A DNA stretch of 64,000 nucleotides from Brevibacterium sp. S22 (GCF_004745485.1 NZ_RHFG01000016.1:20844-84843); one strand, 5' to 3'. Counted from the first letter of the stretch, positions 27,724 through 36,844 are shown. The notes: generated from the sequence alone by a model not told the origin. Numbers and translations: made by a program.

Positions 27724-27759
27724 TTTCTTTCTCCACTCAAACATCGTCAGTAGTTAGTA

Positions 27760-27770
27760 GTGAAGTTCAC
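27760..27770. promoter_or_regulatory. Palindrome GTGAAGTTCAC upstream of the nuclease gene
   Basis: An 11-base palindrome (GTGAA, central G, TTCAC) lies 37 bases upstream of the nuclease start, where a promoter -35 region would be expected. It is a candidate operator, perhaps for the Xre-domain antitoxin encoded just upstream. No binding evidence beyond position and symmetry. Confidence 0.35.
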
Positions 27771-27863
27771 TTTAGCGCGGATTTCCTTTGGAGGCTCACC
27801 TGGATAAACAACAGGCGATAGCAACGCTTGAAACGTGCGAATTCGTCGAGCGTCCGATGAAGT

Positions 27864-28256
27864 TCAATGCCGCTGGAGCCGCTCGACGATCTCAGGAATA
27901 CGTTCCGTCACGGTCTCCCAGAAGACCTCGTCGTCCACCGTCGCATACCCGGAGTAAACGATGATGTTGTTCATGGCACGAATTCCGGCGACTTCTTCGG
28001 CCGTCAGGGATTCCAACCAGGGACCGAACTCGGCTCGTTCTGTCAGTGCGGCCAGCCGGATGACCGTCATGCTTGCGGCATCGTAGACAGGTGTTCCGTC
28101 GGAGAATTGTTCACGCGGGCTCGCAGCCACCGAGTGTGCGCGTTGAAGAATCATCGTCAACTCATGCTGGAAGTTCGCACGATCATAATCAGCGCCTGAC
28201 TTCTGTCGTCGCGGCAGCCTACGGAATGGGCTCCGAGGCGCATTATTTGAGGTCAT
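27864..28256 (-). CDS. HEPN-domain (HepT/DUF86-like) toxin of an MNT-HEPN module
   Basis: A 130-residue protein with the HepT-like C-terminal pattern AMNNIIVYSGYATVDDEVFWETVTERIPEIVERL. HepT toxins are RNases that use an R-x(4-6)-H-x-Y motif. Here the aligned segment is NNIIVYSGY (residues 96-104): the Tyr remains (Tyr104) but the expected Arg and His are Asn and Tyr, so catalysis may be lost or altered. The start overlaps the antitoxin stop as ATGA (28253-28256); a longer in-frame start at 28286 would run inside the antitoxin gene. Confidence 0.8.
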   Translation of the reverse strand: MTSNNAPRSPFRRLPRRQKSGADYDRANFQHELTMILQRAHSVAASPREQFSDGTPVYDAASMTVIRLAALTERAEFGPWLESLTAEEVAGIRAMNNIIVYSGYATVDDEVFWETVTERIPEIVERLQRH

Positions 28257-28723
28257 ACCGGCAGAGCCTCCTGCAGTGCTTCCCATCCGGGAGGAACCGG
28301 ACCGTCATCGACGATGACGTCGGCAGGGAACCCCGTGATCTGCCGAACGCGATCGCCGTACAGCGCGAGTTCGAATAGGGTCACACCCTCATCCGGTGTG
28401 ACAAGAAGATCGATGTCACTGTCGAACCCGTCGTCGCCGCGAGCGACCGAACCGAACACACGGAGGTTCTTCAAACCCAAACAGTCGGCCTCTACACGAA
28501 CCCGCTCGCACGTGAGCTCGAGAGCAAGCGATGGCCGATAGTCCGCGGCCTTTAGTACTCGTTCGAGCATGTCGGAGGAAACATTCCTCTTCCCCGACTC
28601 CATCTGCGCGAGGCTGGACTGGCTCAAACCAGCACGCTGGGCCAGCTCGGTCTGGGTGACACCCAGGTCGACCCGCGCCTCACGGATGAGCGCGCCGGGG
28701 TTCTCCGAGTGGAACCGTCCCAT
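28253..28723 (-). CDS. Xre helix-turn-helix fused to MNT nucleotidyltransferase antitoxin
   Basis: A 156-residue two-domain protein. Residues about 11-65 are an Xre-type helix-turn-helix (LGVTQTELAQRAGLSQSSLAQMESGKRNVS). Residues about 80-150 are a minimal nucleotidyltransferase: FGSVARGDD with Gly91-Ser92, then DSDIDLLV with Asp103 and Asp105. MNT antitoxins are known to AMPylate the HEPN toxin on Tyr; the fused HTH would let it repress its own promoter. It precedes and overlaps the HEPN gene. A TATATT box lies 7 bases before the ATG, suggesting a leaderless transcript. Confidence 0.88.
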   Translation of the reverse strand: MGRFHSENPGALIREARVDLGVTQTELAQRAGLSQSSLAQMESGKRNVSSDMLERVLKAADYRPSLALELTCERVRVEADCLGLKNLRVFGSVARGDDGFDSDIDLLVTPDEGVTLFELALYGDRVRQITGFPADVIVDDGPVPPGWEALQEALPV

Positions 28724-28730
28724 ACAGACA

Positions 28731-28736
28731 AATATA
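28731..28736 (-). promoter_or_regulatory. -10 element TATATT of the antitoxin-toxin operon
   Basis: On the minus strand TATATT lies 7 bases before the antitoxin ATG. With a normal start distance the mRNA would begin at or next to the ATG, that is leaderless. No good -35 hexamer is seen. The Xre domain of the product may bind here. Confidence 0.4.
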
Positions 28737-28793
28737 GCGGGATGCGATAGTCACGGCCATACCTTCGCTGCAGGTCTGAGATGCAACCGACTT

Positions 28794-30134
28794 TCACCCG
28801 TCGTCGTGGAATCTCCGCAACGGCGCTCCGGCGGTCTCACGGATGAAAACTGCTCCGAGGACCAACGCTGCAACTGCCACCACGGAGACATAGATAGCGG
28901 GTGCGAGATTTGAGCCGGTGGAAGCGACAAGCCATGTCGCCAGATACGGGGCAGTTCCGCCGAAGAGAGCATAGGTGACGTTGTAACAGAGCCCAGACGC
29001 CGTGTAGCGCACATCGGTCGAGAACATCTCCGATATCAGCACCGAGGTGACGACGTTTGCTGTCACAGCCCCGACCGCAATGAGCAGTTGGCTGACGAGC
29101 GCACTGGTGAAGTTCCCCGACTCCGCCAGAACATAGGACGGAATGGTCGTCACCATGAGCATCACTGCCGCGAACAGCATGGTCCGACGCCGTCCCACCC
29201 GGTCGGAGATCCGGCCTATGATCGGCGCGAGCAATGTGGCGAAGGTCAGCGCGAGAAGTGTCGACAGCAGGGTAGGCCCCTGTGCCAGACCGACGACCTC
29301 GGACAGGAATGTCGTCATATATGTCGCGAAGATGTAGAAGGAGAGCGCGGTGAGCATGACGAAGCTGCCCAGTTTGAGCATCTGCTTCCACTGACTCGAC
29401 ACCACCTCGGCAAGCGACGGCTTCGCACGTTCGGCAGAGGCTTTGACCATTGCGAGGAACTCGGGCGACTCATCCAGACGTGACCGAATGTAGAGGGCGA
29501 CTAAGCCCATGGGCAATGACATGAGGAACAGGAGACGCCAACCCCAGCCGGACATCGCGTCGTCCGACAGAGTGAAGCTGAGCAGAGCTCCTAGCCCGGC
29601 GGCGAAGGCGAACGATGCGAAGGTCGCTGCCGACATCGCGGAGGAGAACCGCGCACGCTGATGATTCGGACTGTGCTCGACGGTGTAGATCGTCGCGCCG
29701 GCATATTCGCCTCCGGCGGAGAACCCCTGCAGACACCTCGCCGTGGCAAGCAGCACCGGGGCCCATAGGCCGAGGGTCTCCCGCCCCGGAATCAGTCCGA
29801 TGGCCGCAGTGGATCCCGACATCAGCAGAACCGTGAGAACGAGAACTCGCTTTCGTCCCAACCGGTCCCCCAGCCGTCCGAAGACCACCCCGCCCAAGGG
29901 GCGCAGAGCAAACGCGACGGCGAATACAGCAAAGGTCTCGAGCAGCCCCACCACAGGATCTGCGGAATCGAAGAAGGTGCGAGCGATATAGGTCGCCATA
30001 AATCCGTAGATGGCGAAGTCGAACCATTCGACAACGGTGCCGGCGAACGAAGCGGCGACGACTCGGCGAAGATGCCGGTTGCTTACAGGTTTCAGATGGT
30101 CATGTTCAGGACGGGTCATTGGCACGGACATCAC
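28794..30134 (-). CDS. MFS transporter, metabolite:H+ symporter type
   Basis: A 446-residue, 12-helix transporter. The opening (VVAASFAGTVVEWFDFAIYGFMATYIARTFF) and FGRLGDRLGRKRVLVL in loop 2-3, with RCLQGFSAGGEYAGATIYTVEHSP, are hallmarks of the MHS family (proline/betaine, shikimate, citrate carriers). GTG at 30134 has AAGGAG 7 bases upstream; ATG at 30131 is equally possible. It is the last gene of the minus-strand set headed by the HyuA-HyuB fusion, 202 bases below another MFS gene, and may import a hydantoin-like or organic acid substrate. Confidence 0.9.
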   Translation of the reverse strand: MMSVPMTRPEHDHLKPVSNRHLRRVVAASFAGTVVEWFDFAIYGFMATYIARTFFDSADPVVGLLETFAVFAVAFALRPLGGVVFGRLGDRLGRKRVLVLTVLLMSGSTAAIGLIPGRETLGLWAPVLLATARCLQGFSAGGEYAGATIYTVEHSPNHQRARFSSAMSAATFASFAFAAGLGALLSFTLSDDAMSGWGWRLLFLMSLPMGLVALYIRSRLDESPEFLAMVKASAERAKPSLAEVVSSQWKQMLKLGSFVMLTALSFYIFATYMTTFLSEVVGLAQGPTLLSTLLALTFATLLAPIIGRISDRVGRRRTMLFAAVMLMVTTIPSYVLAESGNFTSALVSQLLIAVGAVTANVVTSVLISEMFSTDVRYTASGLCYNVTYALFGGTAPYLATWLVASTGSNLAPAIYVSVVAVAALVLGAVFIRETAGAPLRRFHDDG

Positions 30135-30336
30135 TGTCCGGCTCCTTTCGTTAGGAAACCACCAGCGTCCGGGATCCCTGCAGGGTCCTTCGGCGCCGAT
30201 CGCGGTTCTAGGGTCAGCAGCAGCCTGACCTCACAGCATTTCAATTCGGCAGTCCGGGTTTCAGCTCAGTCTCACGGCGAGCGCAGCAACGTCGCGAATC
30301 GTTGGTGCTGCGCCCCGTTCGACCATTTCCAATCTG

Positions 30337-31698
30337 TCAGTCGAAGCGCACACTGGCAGGGTCGACATTCTTTGCGGCGAAAATGAGAAGGCCAGATGCG
30401 AGAATCGGCAGACAGCCCCACAACAGAGCAGCCTGTCCCCAATCTCCTCCAGAGGTAAGCGTCGCTGTGATCAGCAGACCTCCGATGATCGCCCCGACCT
30501 GACCGGAGGCGTTGACGAGAGCCGATCCGGTCGCTCGGGTGTGAGCAGGAAAGCTCTCTCCGGTGAAGTAGAGAAGCGCCGAGAACGGGCCGATGAGGAA
30601 GAACAGCCCCAGACTGTAGAGGACGATGATCGGCCCGAACGAACCGTCGGGAGTCATCATCATGCCGAAGAAGGCAAGACTGCAGGCGATCCAGCCGAGG
30701 CCGATCGCATTGCGGCGACCGATCTTGTCCCCGAGCCAGCCATGGAACAGATAGCCGGCGAACGCGGTGGCGTTCGAGACGACGAGGATGAGAAGCGCAC
30801 TGTCGAATGCGATGTCCTTGCCGTCGGGCGAGGTCAGCAGAGAGGTTCCCAGAATCGAGAACGTGAGCACTCCGACCCAGTTGAGCAGGAATGACGTACC
30901 GACCGTGAGAATTGAGCGGCGCGATTCCCCGCTGAAAACGGCAATGAGCGGAGGGCTGGGATCGACCGCGGCCATACCGTTCGCTTCGGCGACTCCGCGT
31001 GCTTCGTCCTCACGTCCTTCGCGAAGCAACTGATCGACCTGCTTTCGGAGAATGAACTGCGGGCTCTCCCGCAGCCATATTCCAGCGATGACGATGAAGA
31101 GGGCGGGCACCGCTGCGATGACGAAGCACAGCTGCCAACCTCCGATAGGGAAGAGCAGGTACACCGAGGCGGCCGCGAGCACCGAGCCGATGGGCCATCC
31201 GGATTGGACGAGGGAATAGATGAGCCCACGCCTGCGAGCCTTTGCGGGATCACTGTAGGCGTAGGCGAAGATCTCATTGAGGTAGGCGGCGTTGATGGCC
31301 TGCTCGGCGTAGCCGAGGCCGGCGACGGAACGGACGATGACGAGGAAGACGATGCCGACTCCTGCCGCTATCCCGGCGATCCAGCCGGCCAGTGCGGTGA
31401 GCACGGACGCGATGGCTGCTCCGGCGACGGCGACGAGAATGCCTTTGCGGCGTCCGATGCGATCGGTAATGGGTCCGATGGCGAAGGCGACGAGTGCTGT
31501 TCCGGCGGTGACCCAGGTGTTCACCTCAGTCGAACGACCCTCGGACCACCCCAACTCGGAGGCGAGTTGAGGCAGAAGGTTTCCGAATAGCACGAAGTCG
31601 TAGACGGCGAAGGTCCAGGCGAAGAAGCAGATCCAGGTGGCGAGTCGAACATCTTTGGTCGTCAACGGTGTGGGCTCGAGCTGTGTCTTGATGGACAT
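30337..31698 (-). CDS. MFS transporter
   Basis: A 453-residue, 12-helix transporter. Visible features: FAWTFAVYDFVLFGNLLPQLASELGW in helix 1, GPITDRIGRRKGIL in loop 2-3 and the repeated GWLGDKIGRRNAIGLGW between helices 8 and 9, and YLNEIFAYAYSDPAKARRRGL. The overall pattern is near the sialate/aromatic acid carriers. The start MSIKTQLEP has CGAGGA 7 bases upstream. It follows the HyuA-HyuB fusion by 98 bases and is likely co-transcribed with it, so uptake of N-methylhydantoin, creatinine or a related compound is a reasonable inference. Confidence 0.88.
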   Translation of the reverse strand: MSIKTQLEPTPLTTKDVRLATWICFFAWTFAVYDFVLFGNLLPQLASELGWSEGRSTEVNTWVTAGTALVAFAIGPITDRIGRRKGILVAVAGAAIASVLTALAGWIAGIAAGVGIVFLVIVRSVAGLGYAEQAINAAYLNEIFAYAYSDPAKARRRGLIYSLVQSGWPIGSVLAAASVYLLFPIGGWQLCFVIAAVPALFIVIAGIWLRESPQFILRKQVDQLLREGREDEARGVAEANGMAAVDPSPPLIAVFSGESRRSILTVGTSFLLNWVGVLTFSILGTSLLTSPDGKDIAFDSALLILVVSNATAFAGYLFHGWLGDKIGRRNAIGLGWIACSLAFFGMMMTPDGSFGPIIVLYSLGLFFLIGPFSALLYFTGESFPAHTRATGSALVNASGQVGAIIGGLLITATLTSGGDWGQAALLWGCLPILASGLLIFAAKNVDPASVRFD

Positions 31699-31796
31699 GA
31701 GCGATCCTCGGTTCAATGGAACAGGGTGGGGGCCGACCCTCCGGTGCCCGGCGACGTCGACGGTCACCGGAGGTATGTCAGCGGATCTCTTCCAAG

Positions 31797-34700
31797 TCAG
31801 GAGACCCTGCTGAATGATGGTGCGGCGGCCTCCCTTCGCTCCTGAGTCGCATCGGTATCAATATTCAGCTTCCCGCCGATCTCCTTGAGAATGACGCCGT
31901 AGTCGCGAGCCGCAGCTTCCACGGTGGTGAAGCCGTCGAGCACATCGGACAGGACGAGTTCTGGGTCGCGCTTGACCGGGTCTCCGAAGCCTCCTCCGCT
32001 GGGCACGGTGATCTGGACGGAGTCCCCCGCCTTCAGCTGCCAGCCGGTGACCTTCGACGGCCAGGATTCCTCACCCTCACGTCCGGGGTTCTTCACGAGC
32101 GAGGCGTTGAGACCGTCGTGTCCGCCAAAGGCGCCCCAGGGAGCATCGGACTCGTGGCGTTCGCCTTCGCAGGTGACGACCGTATCTGTGAGGAAGGTGT
32201 TTTCCCGGACGATTCCGATGCCGCCGCGATACTCGCCCGCTGCTGCCGGTTCGGAGCGCAGTTCGTATCGGTCTGTGCGCATCGGGAATCGCCATTCGAG
32301 TTCCTCGATCGGATTGTTGCGAGTGTTCGCGATGAGGTTGTCGACAGAGTCGGGGCCATCGCTGGTCGACCGTGCCCCGTAGGAGCCCTCATTCACCTCA
32401 AGGTAGACCCAGTACTCTCCGGCTTCGACGTCCCACCCCGAATAGGAGACGAAGTGGATGTGTGCCGAGTTTCCGGCCGTCACCCTCTCCGGCATCACGG
32501 GTGCCAGGGCACGTAAGGCGAGGTCAACTGCGCGCTGAACCTGCGAGAACCTGGAGAAGGTCGCCGCGGGATACGTCGGGTTGAAGATCGTGCCTTCGGG
32601 AGCGATGACCTTGAGCGGTTTGAGCATTCCCTCGTTCTGCGGCACAAACACGGGGAAGGCCACCTCATCGAGGAACATCATCCTGGTGATGAAGGTGAAT
32701 GCCGAAATCGTTGTGCCTTCGAAAGCGCAGTTGTACGCCGTCGGCACCTGCACCGAGGACCCGGTGAGGTCGTAGGTGATCTCATCGCCGGCGATGATGA
32801 CCTTGACCGCTATCGGCAACTTCTCACCGTAGTTCTTGCCATCGTCGTCGAGGTAGCCCAGCTCGGTCTCGTAGACGCCGTCGGGAACCTTTGCGATCTC
32901 CTGGCGGAGCATCCGTTCGGCATAGTCGATCCAGCTCTGTCCGGATTCGCGCACAGCGTCGAAGCCATAGCGTTCGATCAGCGCGAGATAACGCGACTTC
33001 GCAAGCTCGCACGCCGAGATCATCGCTTGGAAGTCACCTTCGTTCGAGGTCGGAGTCCGCGTGTTGTTGAGAATATGGCGAATCAGGGACTCTTGCCGCA
33101 CACCCTTCTCGTAGACCTTGACCGCACGGTAGATCGTGCCCTCGGACTGCACGTCCTGGATGTCTACCATGAGACCGGAGTACGCCCCGCCATTGTCGAC
33201 GAGCTGACCCGAGGCCCCTGCGAATCCGACGAGCTCGCTGTCGTGGAAGATCGGCTCGATGATCGCGACATCCGGTGAGTGCGTCGCCCCGAGGTAGGGG
33301 TCGTTGTGCATGATGACGTCGCCCTCGTAGATATCATCGCCGAGGACGGAGATGACGCCTTTGACGATCTTCGGCATCGAGCCCATGAACATCGGTGTCG
33401 AGTCGGATTCGGCAAGGACGTTGCCTTCACGATCGAAAAGGCCCGCGCCCAGATCCTCGGACTCGCGGATGATCGATGAGTACGACATACGGAACAGCAC
33501 CGAAGCCATTTCCTTCGCTGCGGAATTGAGCGCTCCGCCGATGACGCGCATGAGGATCGGCGTGGCCAGCTTCTCTTCGGTCTCGGAGACAGCGGGGCAG
33601 GTGATGACGAGGTTACCGGACTCGTCGACGACGCCGGTGAATCCCGGTGGGACGACGGCCGTCGCATCGTACTGCTCGATGATCGCCGGTCCCGAGAACT
33701 CGGTGCCGACCCCGAGCTTTTCACGGTCATAGAACGAGGTGGCCACAGTGTTCGGGACACCGCCGTCGTCGAAAGTCACGTCACGAGTCTCGATCAGAGC
33801 CTCGTCGAGGCCCCCGGATTGAGTCGGCACTGGTGCAGGGAGATCGTCCATGATCGCCCGGGCCTCGACTCGGACGTTGATGATCTCGACGGCGCCGTCC
33901 TGGAAACGGTGACCGTACTCTTCGTAGTGGGCTTGATGAAATGCCGCTTCGGCGGACTCGAGCCACGCCTGATCGACCGGGCCCTTCGGCGGTTCGAAGC
34001 GGATTTCGTAACCCTGTCCTTCGTAACGAGCGTCGGCGAGCCAGCGCGTCTCTCGGTGGTCGTCTGGGACTTCCTCGGCGTTGAGTCTCTCGTTCGCTTC
34101 GGCCTCGAGCTCTTCGAAGGACTTCTGCACCGAAGCAGGGTCGACGTCGCGGATCTTAAAACGGTTGGTGGCGACGAACTCGTATTTCTCGTCGGTGGCC
34201 AGCAGTCCGATGGCGGCGATGATCCCCGGGTGGGCGGGGATGAGAACCTTGGGCACCTCGAGTTCGGCGGCGATCTCACAGGCGAACAGTGCACCGGCGC
34301 CGCCGCCGGGAACCAGGGTGAAGTCACGGGGATCGTATCCGCGCCGGACGGAATTCTGTTCGATGGCCTGCGTCATCCCGAACTTCTGGATCTGCAGAGC
34401 ACCGAGGGCCACCTCTTCGACTGACATGCCCAACTCATCGGCCAGAGACTCCATCGACTTCTGGGAGTTGTCAACGTCGAGGTCGAGCCCCGAACCGGCG
34501 AGCATACGGTCGGCTCGCATTCTGCCCAGCAGCATCTGAGCATCGGTCGAGGTCGGGTCCACTCCACCTTTTCCGTAGCACACGGGGCCGGGATCAGCGC
34601 CAGCTGATTGCGGGCCGACCCGGTAGACGCCACCGGCATCGACGTGGGCTATCGACCCACCACCGGCACCGATCGTGTCGACATCGGCCATCGGCACCAT

Positions 34701-35663
34701 CGCCTGGTGATCGCCGATCTTCGTGTCGAGCAGGTGCCGCATGCGCAGCTCACCTTGGTAAGCGACGCCGATATCGGCCGAGGTGCCTCCGATGTCGAGC
34801 GTGACGACGTTGTCGAAGCCCGACTGCTTGCCGGCCCAGATTCCGCCGATGAGTCCGCCGACCGGTCCGGACATCATCAGGGTGACAGGCAGCTTTTCGG
34901 CAGTCTGGATCGGCACCATTCCGCCGGAGGACTGCATGAGCAGGATTTCGCGACCGAATCCGAGTCCCGCGACCTGATCGCGCAGACGGTGGAGGTAAGC
35001 GGAGACTTTGGGACCGACATAGGCGTTGAGCGCGGTGGTGGAGAAGCGCTCGTACTCTCGGTAGAGCGGCACGACTTCGCTGGACAGGGAGACGAAGGCT
35101 TCGGGATGCTCTTCGGCGATGATCTCTCCGATGCGCTTCTCATGATCGGGGTTGAGGTAGGAATGCAGCAGGCAGACGGCGATCGCTTCGACTCCTGCTT
35201 CCTTAAGTTCCCTGACGCGCTCTCTGACCTCGTCCTCATCCAGCGGAGTGAGCACGTCACCGTGTGGAGCAGTGATCCGCTCCTGCACGGTCAGCCGGTG
35301 TCGTCTGCGAATGAGGGGGCTCGCCTGCCAGGGCATGTCCTGCTGCAGTGAGAAGTTGTGCGGCTTCTTGTGACGAGCGATGTGCAGGATGTCGCGGAAT
35401 CCCTCGGTGGTGATCATTCCGACTTCCGCACCCGTGTGCGTCAGTGCCGTGTTTGTCGCAACTGTTGTTCCGTGTACCAGCTGTTCGACTTCGGACAGCG
35501 GGACTCCGGATTTCTCGGTGAGCTTCTTCAGTCCGTTGATCACTCCCTGAGACGGGTCGTCCGGGGTGGACGGAACCTTCTCCACGAAGCTGATTCGTCG
35601 TTCGTCATCTGAGAGGTACAGGTCAGTGAAAGTGCCGCCGACGTCGACTCCGATGCGTTTCAT
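31797..35663 (-). CDS. Fused hydantoinase/oxoprolinase HyuA-HyuB (N-methylhydantoinase-like)
   Basis: A 1288-residue ATP-dependent ring-opening enzyme. Residues about 1-690 are HyuA: MKRIGVDVGGTFTDLYL, VHGTTVATNTAL, VTLDIGGTSADIG, VPGGGAGALFACEIA. Residues about 700-1250 are HyuB: ILMRVIGGALNSAAKEMASVLFRMSYSSIIRES, HNDPYLGATHSPD, GEYRGGIGIVRE, VPSGGGFGDP. Such fusions act as 5-oxoprolinase or N-methylhydantoinase. The neighbouring N-carbamoylsarcosine amidase makes N-methylhydantoin the most likely substrate. The start at 35663 has GGAAGGA 7 bases upstream; a longer frame to 35723 lacks support. It heads the minus-strand operon with two MFS genes. Confidence 0.92.
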   Translation of the reverse strand: MKRIGVDVGGTFTDLYLSDDERRISFVEKVPSTPDDPSQGVINGLKKLTEKSGVPLSEVEQLVHGTTVATNTALTHTGAEVGMITTEGFRDILHIARHKKPHNFSLQQDMPWQASPLIRRRHRLTVQERITAPHGDVLTPLDEDEVRERVRELKEAGVEAIAVCLLHSYLNPDHEKRIGEIIAEEHPEAFVSLSSEVVPLYREYERFSTTALNAYVGPKVSAYLHRLRDQVAGLGFGREILLMQSSGGMVPIQTAEKLPVTLMMSGPVGGLIGGIWAGKQSGFDNVVTLDIGGTSADIGVAYQGELRMRHLLDTKIGDHQAMVPMADVDTIGAGGGSIAHVDAGGVYRVGPQSAGADPGPVCYGKGGVDPTSTDAQMLLGRMRADRMLAGSGLDLDVDNSQKSMESLADELGMSVEEVALGALQIQKFGMTQAIEQNSVRRGYDPRDFTLVPGGGAGALFACEIAAELEVPKVLIPAHPGIIAAIGLLATDEKYEFVATNRFKIRDVDPASVQKSFEELEAEANERLNAEEVPDDHRETRWLADARYEGQGYEIRFEPPKGPVDQAWLESAEAAFHQAHYEEYGHRFQDGAVEIINVRVEARAIMDDLPAPVPTQSGGLDEALIETRDVTFDDGGVPNTVATSFYDREKLGVGTEFSGPAIIEQYDATAVVPPGFTGVVDESGNLVITCPAVSETEEKLATPILMRVIGGALNSAAKEMASVLFRMSYSSIIRESEDLGAGLFDREGNVLAESDSTPMFMGSMPKIVKGVISVLGDDIYEGDVIMHNDPYLGATHSPDVAIIEPIFHDSELVGFAGASGQLVDNGGAYSGLMVDIQDVQSEGTIYRAVKVYEKGVRQESLIRHILNNTRTPTSNEGDFQAMISACELAKSRYLALIERYGFDAVRESGQSWIDYAERMLRQEIAKVPDGVYETELGYLDDDGKNYGEKLPIAVKVIIAGDEITYDLTGSSVQVPTAYNCAFEGTTISAFTFITRMMFLDEVAFPVFVPQNEGMLKPLKVIAPEGTIFNPTYPAATFSRFSQVQRAVDLALRALAPVMPERVTAGNSAHIHFVSYSGWDVEAGEYWVYLEVNEGSYGARSTSDGPDSVDNLIANTRNNPIEELEWRFPMRTDRYELRSEPAAAGEYRGGIGIVRENTFLTDTVVTCEGERHESDAPWGAFGGHDGLNASLVKNPGREGEESWPSKVTGWQLKAGDSVQITVPSGGGFGDPVKRDPELVLSDVLDGFTTVEAAARDYGVILKEIGGKLNIDTDATQERREAAAPSFSRVS

Positions 35664-35822
35664 GATGTGTCCTTCCGATCGGTATGTGCGTACTCGTGGA
35701 TGGGCGTTTGTCCACCGGGGCACCGCCGTGTGCGATCCTCGAGTATTTTCGAGACTTTCCGCGTGACGATTGGCCCGATGCGGCTCAACACGTGACTCAG
35801 GTCACCGCGTTGCCTCTAAAGC

Positions 35823-35851
35823 AATATAGTTCCTTGACTAGCAACATACAA
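35823..35851 (-). promoter_or_regulatory. Promoter for the HyuA-HyuB operon
   Basis: Reading leftward, TTGTAT (35846-35851) and TATATT (35823-35828) are separated by exactly 17 bases, close to the housekeeping sigma consensus at -10. The spacer contains a minus-strand copy of the ACTAGCAAC repeat, and the -35 overlaps TTGTATGT, both repeated near the opposite promoter. This is what a shared regulator site would look like. Confidence 0.5.
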
Positions 35852-35976
35852 GACCTTCTGTGCTCTAATCCTCACCCCAAAAAGTCCGGATTCCAGTGTG
35901 AATGCACCTCATCTGGCACTCTTCCGTCGAAAAGACCAGGGTCATTCTTGCGTGTTTCTTTACTAGCAACTAACGT

Positions 35977-35990
35977 GTTGTATGTGCAAC
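35977..35990. promoter_or_regulatory. Imperfect palindrome GTTGTATGTGCAAC, candidate IclR operator
   Basis: The outer four bases GTTG and CAAC are inverted copies and the centre is partly symmetric. It lies just after a possible rightward promoter (TTGCGT at 35948-35953, 17 bases, TAACGT at 35971-35976), where bound repressor would cover the transcription start of the amidase gene. The IclR regulator encoded 1 kb downstream is the obvious candidate; this is inferred. Confidence 0.45.
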
Positions 35991-36091
35991 TATGGAGCTT
36001 ACGGTCGCCAGCTGTGGCGGTCGCAACGACGCACACAGGAAAACCCACCGACGTGGTCCGCAGCGGACCCGAACATGAGGAGTGAGAGCAG

Positions 36092-36844
36092 ATGACCAAG
36101 ACGCCCGCAGAGCTGGAAGCCGAACTGGAGAACCTTCTGCAGGAGGTGTTCGAGGCGGACACGGAGGAATACCATAAGCGCGGCTTCAAGCGCCGCGTCG
36201 GTTACGGAACACGCCCGGCGATCATCCACATCGACATGGCAAAGGCCTGGACGCAGCCGGGGCACCAGTTCTCCTGCAGCAACATGGAGACCATCATCCC
36301 CGCCTGCCAGGACCTCAACGAGGCGGCCCGAGCCAAGGGCGTGCCGATCATCTACACTACGACCGCCTATGAGGTGCGGGACGCAATGCTGCCTTCCGAC
36401 ATGGGCCTGTGGTCGCAGAAGATCCCCGTCGAGACCCTAGATCCCAACTCTGAGGCGGTGGAGATCGACGACCGGATCGCCCCGCAGGAGGGAGAGCTAG
36501 TCATCACCAAAAAGCGCGCGAGTGCATTCCCAGGAACGAACCTGCAGCAGTTCCTCACGGTCAATCGCATCGACACCGTCATCGTCACCGGCGTCACCGC
36601 TGCCGGCTGCGTCCGGCACACCGTCGAGGATGCGATTGCTGAGGGCTTCCGTCCGATCGTCGTCCGCGAAGCAGTCGGCGACCGGGTCCCGGGAGTCGTC
36701 TCGTGGAACCTCTTCGATATGGACTCGAAGTTCGGCGACGTGGAGCCGTTGGAGAATGTGGTGCGCTACCTCAATGAGCTGCCTGATTTCGCGGAGACTA
36801 CGCCCACGCCGGCGGTGCCGATCGCCGCACCGTCCCTCGTGTGA
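36092..36844 (+). CDS. N-carbamoylsarcosine amidase (isochorismatase fold)
   Basis: A 250-residue cysteine hydrolase that would convert N-carbamoylsarcosine to sarcosine, ammonia and CO2. The catalytic triad of the family is visible: Asp48 in IIHIDMAKAW, Lys141 in VITKKRASAF and Cys173 in VTGVTAAGCVRHT; spacing matches the Arthrobacter enzyme within a few residues. Ribosome site GAGGAG lies 8 bases upstream. It is divergent from the HyuA-HyuB fusion, whose product would be its substrate, and is followed by a strong terminator and an IclR gene. N-carbamoyl putrescine or other carbamoyl substrates are possible but less likely. Confidence 0.88.
   Translation: MTKTPAELEAELENLLQEVFEADTEEYHKRGFKRRVGYGTRPAIIHIDMAKAWTQPGHQFSCSNMETIIPACQDLNEAARAKGVPIIYTTTAYEVRDAMLPSDMGLWSQKIPVETLDPNSEAVEIDDRIAPQEGELVITKKRASAFPGTNLQQFLTVNRIDTVIVTGVTAAGCVRHTVEDAIAEGFRPIVVREAVGDRVPGVVSWNLFDMDSKFGDVEPLENVVRYLNELPDFAETTPTPAVPIAAPSLV

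Larger units (their letters stand above)
35664..36091. other. 428-base divergent intergenic region with repeated operator-like motifs
   Basis: No gene is seen here. The region separates the HyuA-HyuB fusion from the N-carbamoylsarcosine amidase gene. It holds TTGCctctaaaGCAA (35810-35824), two copies of ACTAGCAAC (35837-35845 and 35962-35970), and TTGTATGT on the minus strand at 35844-35851 and on the plus strand at 35979-35986. A leftward promoter and a weak rightward one can be placed over these motifs. GAGGAG at 36078-36083 serves the amidase gene. Confidence 0.6.

Noticed and set aside
26626..28723. A complete type I restriction-modification system
   Set aside because: Only the nuclease-like domain is present; there is no methylase, specificity or helicase gene around it.
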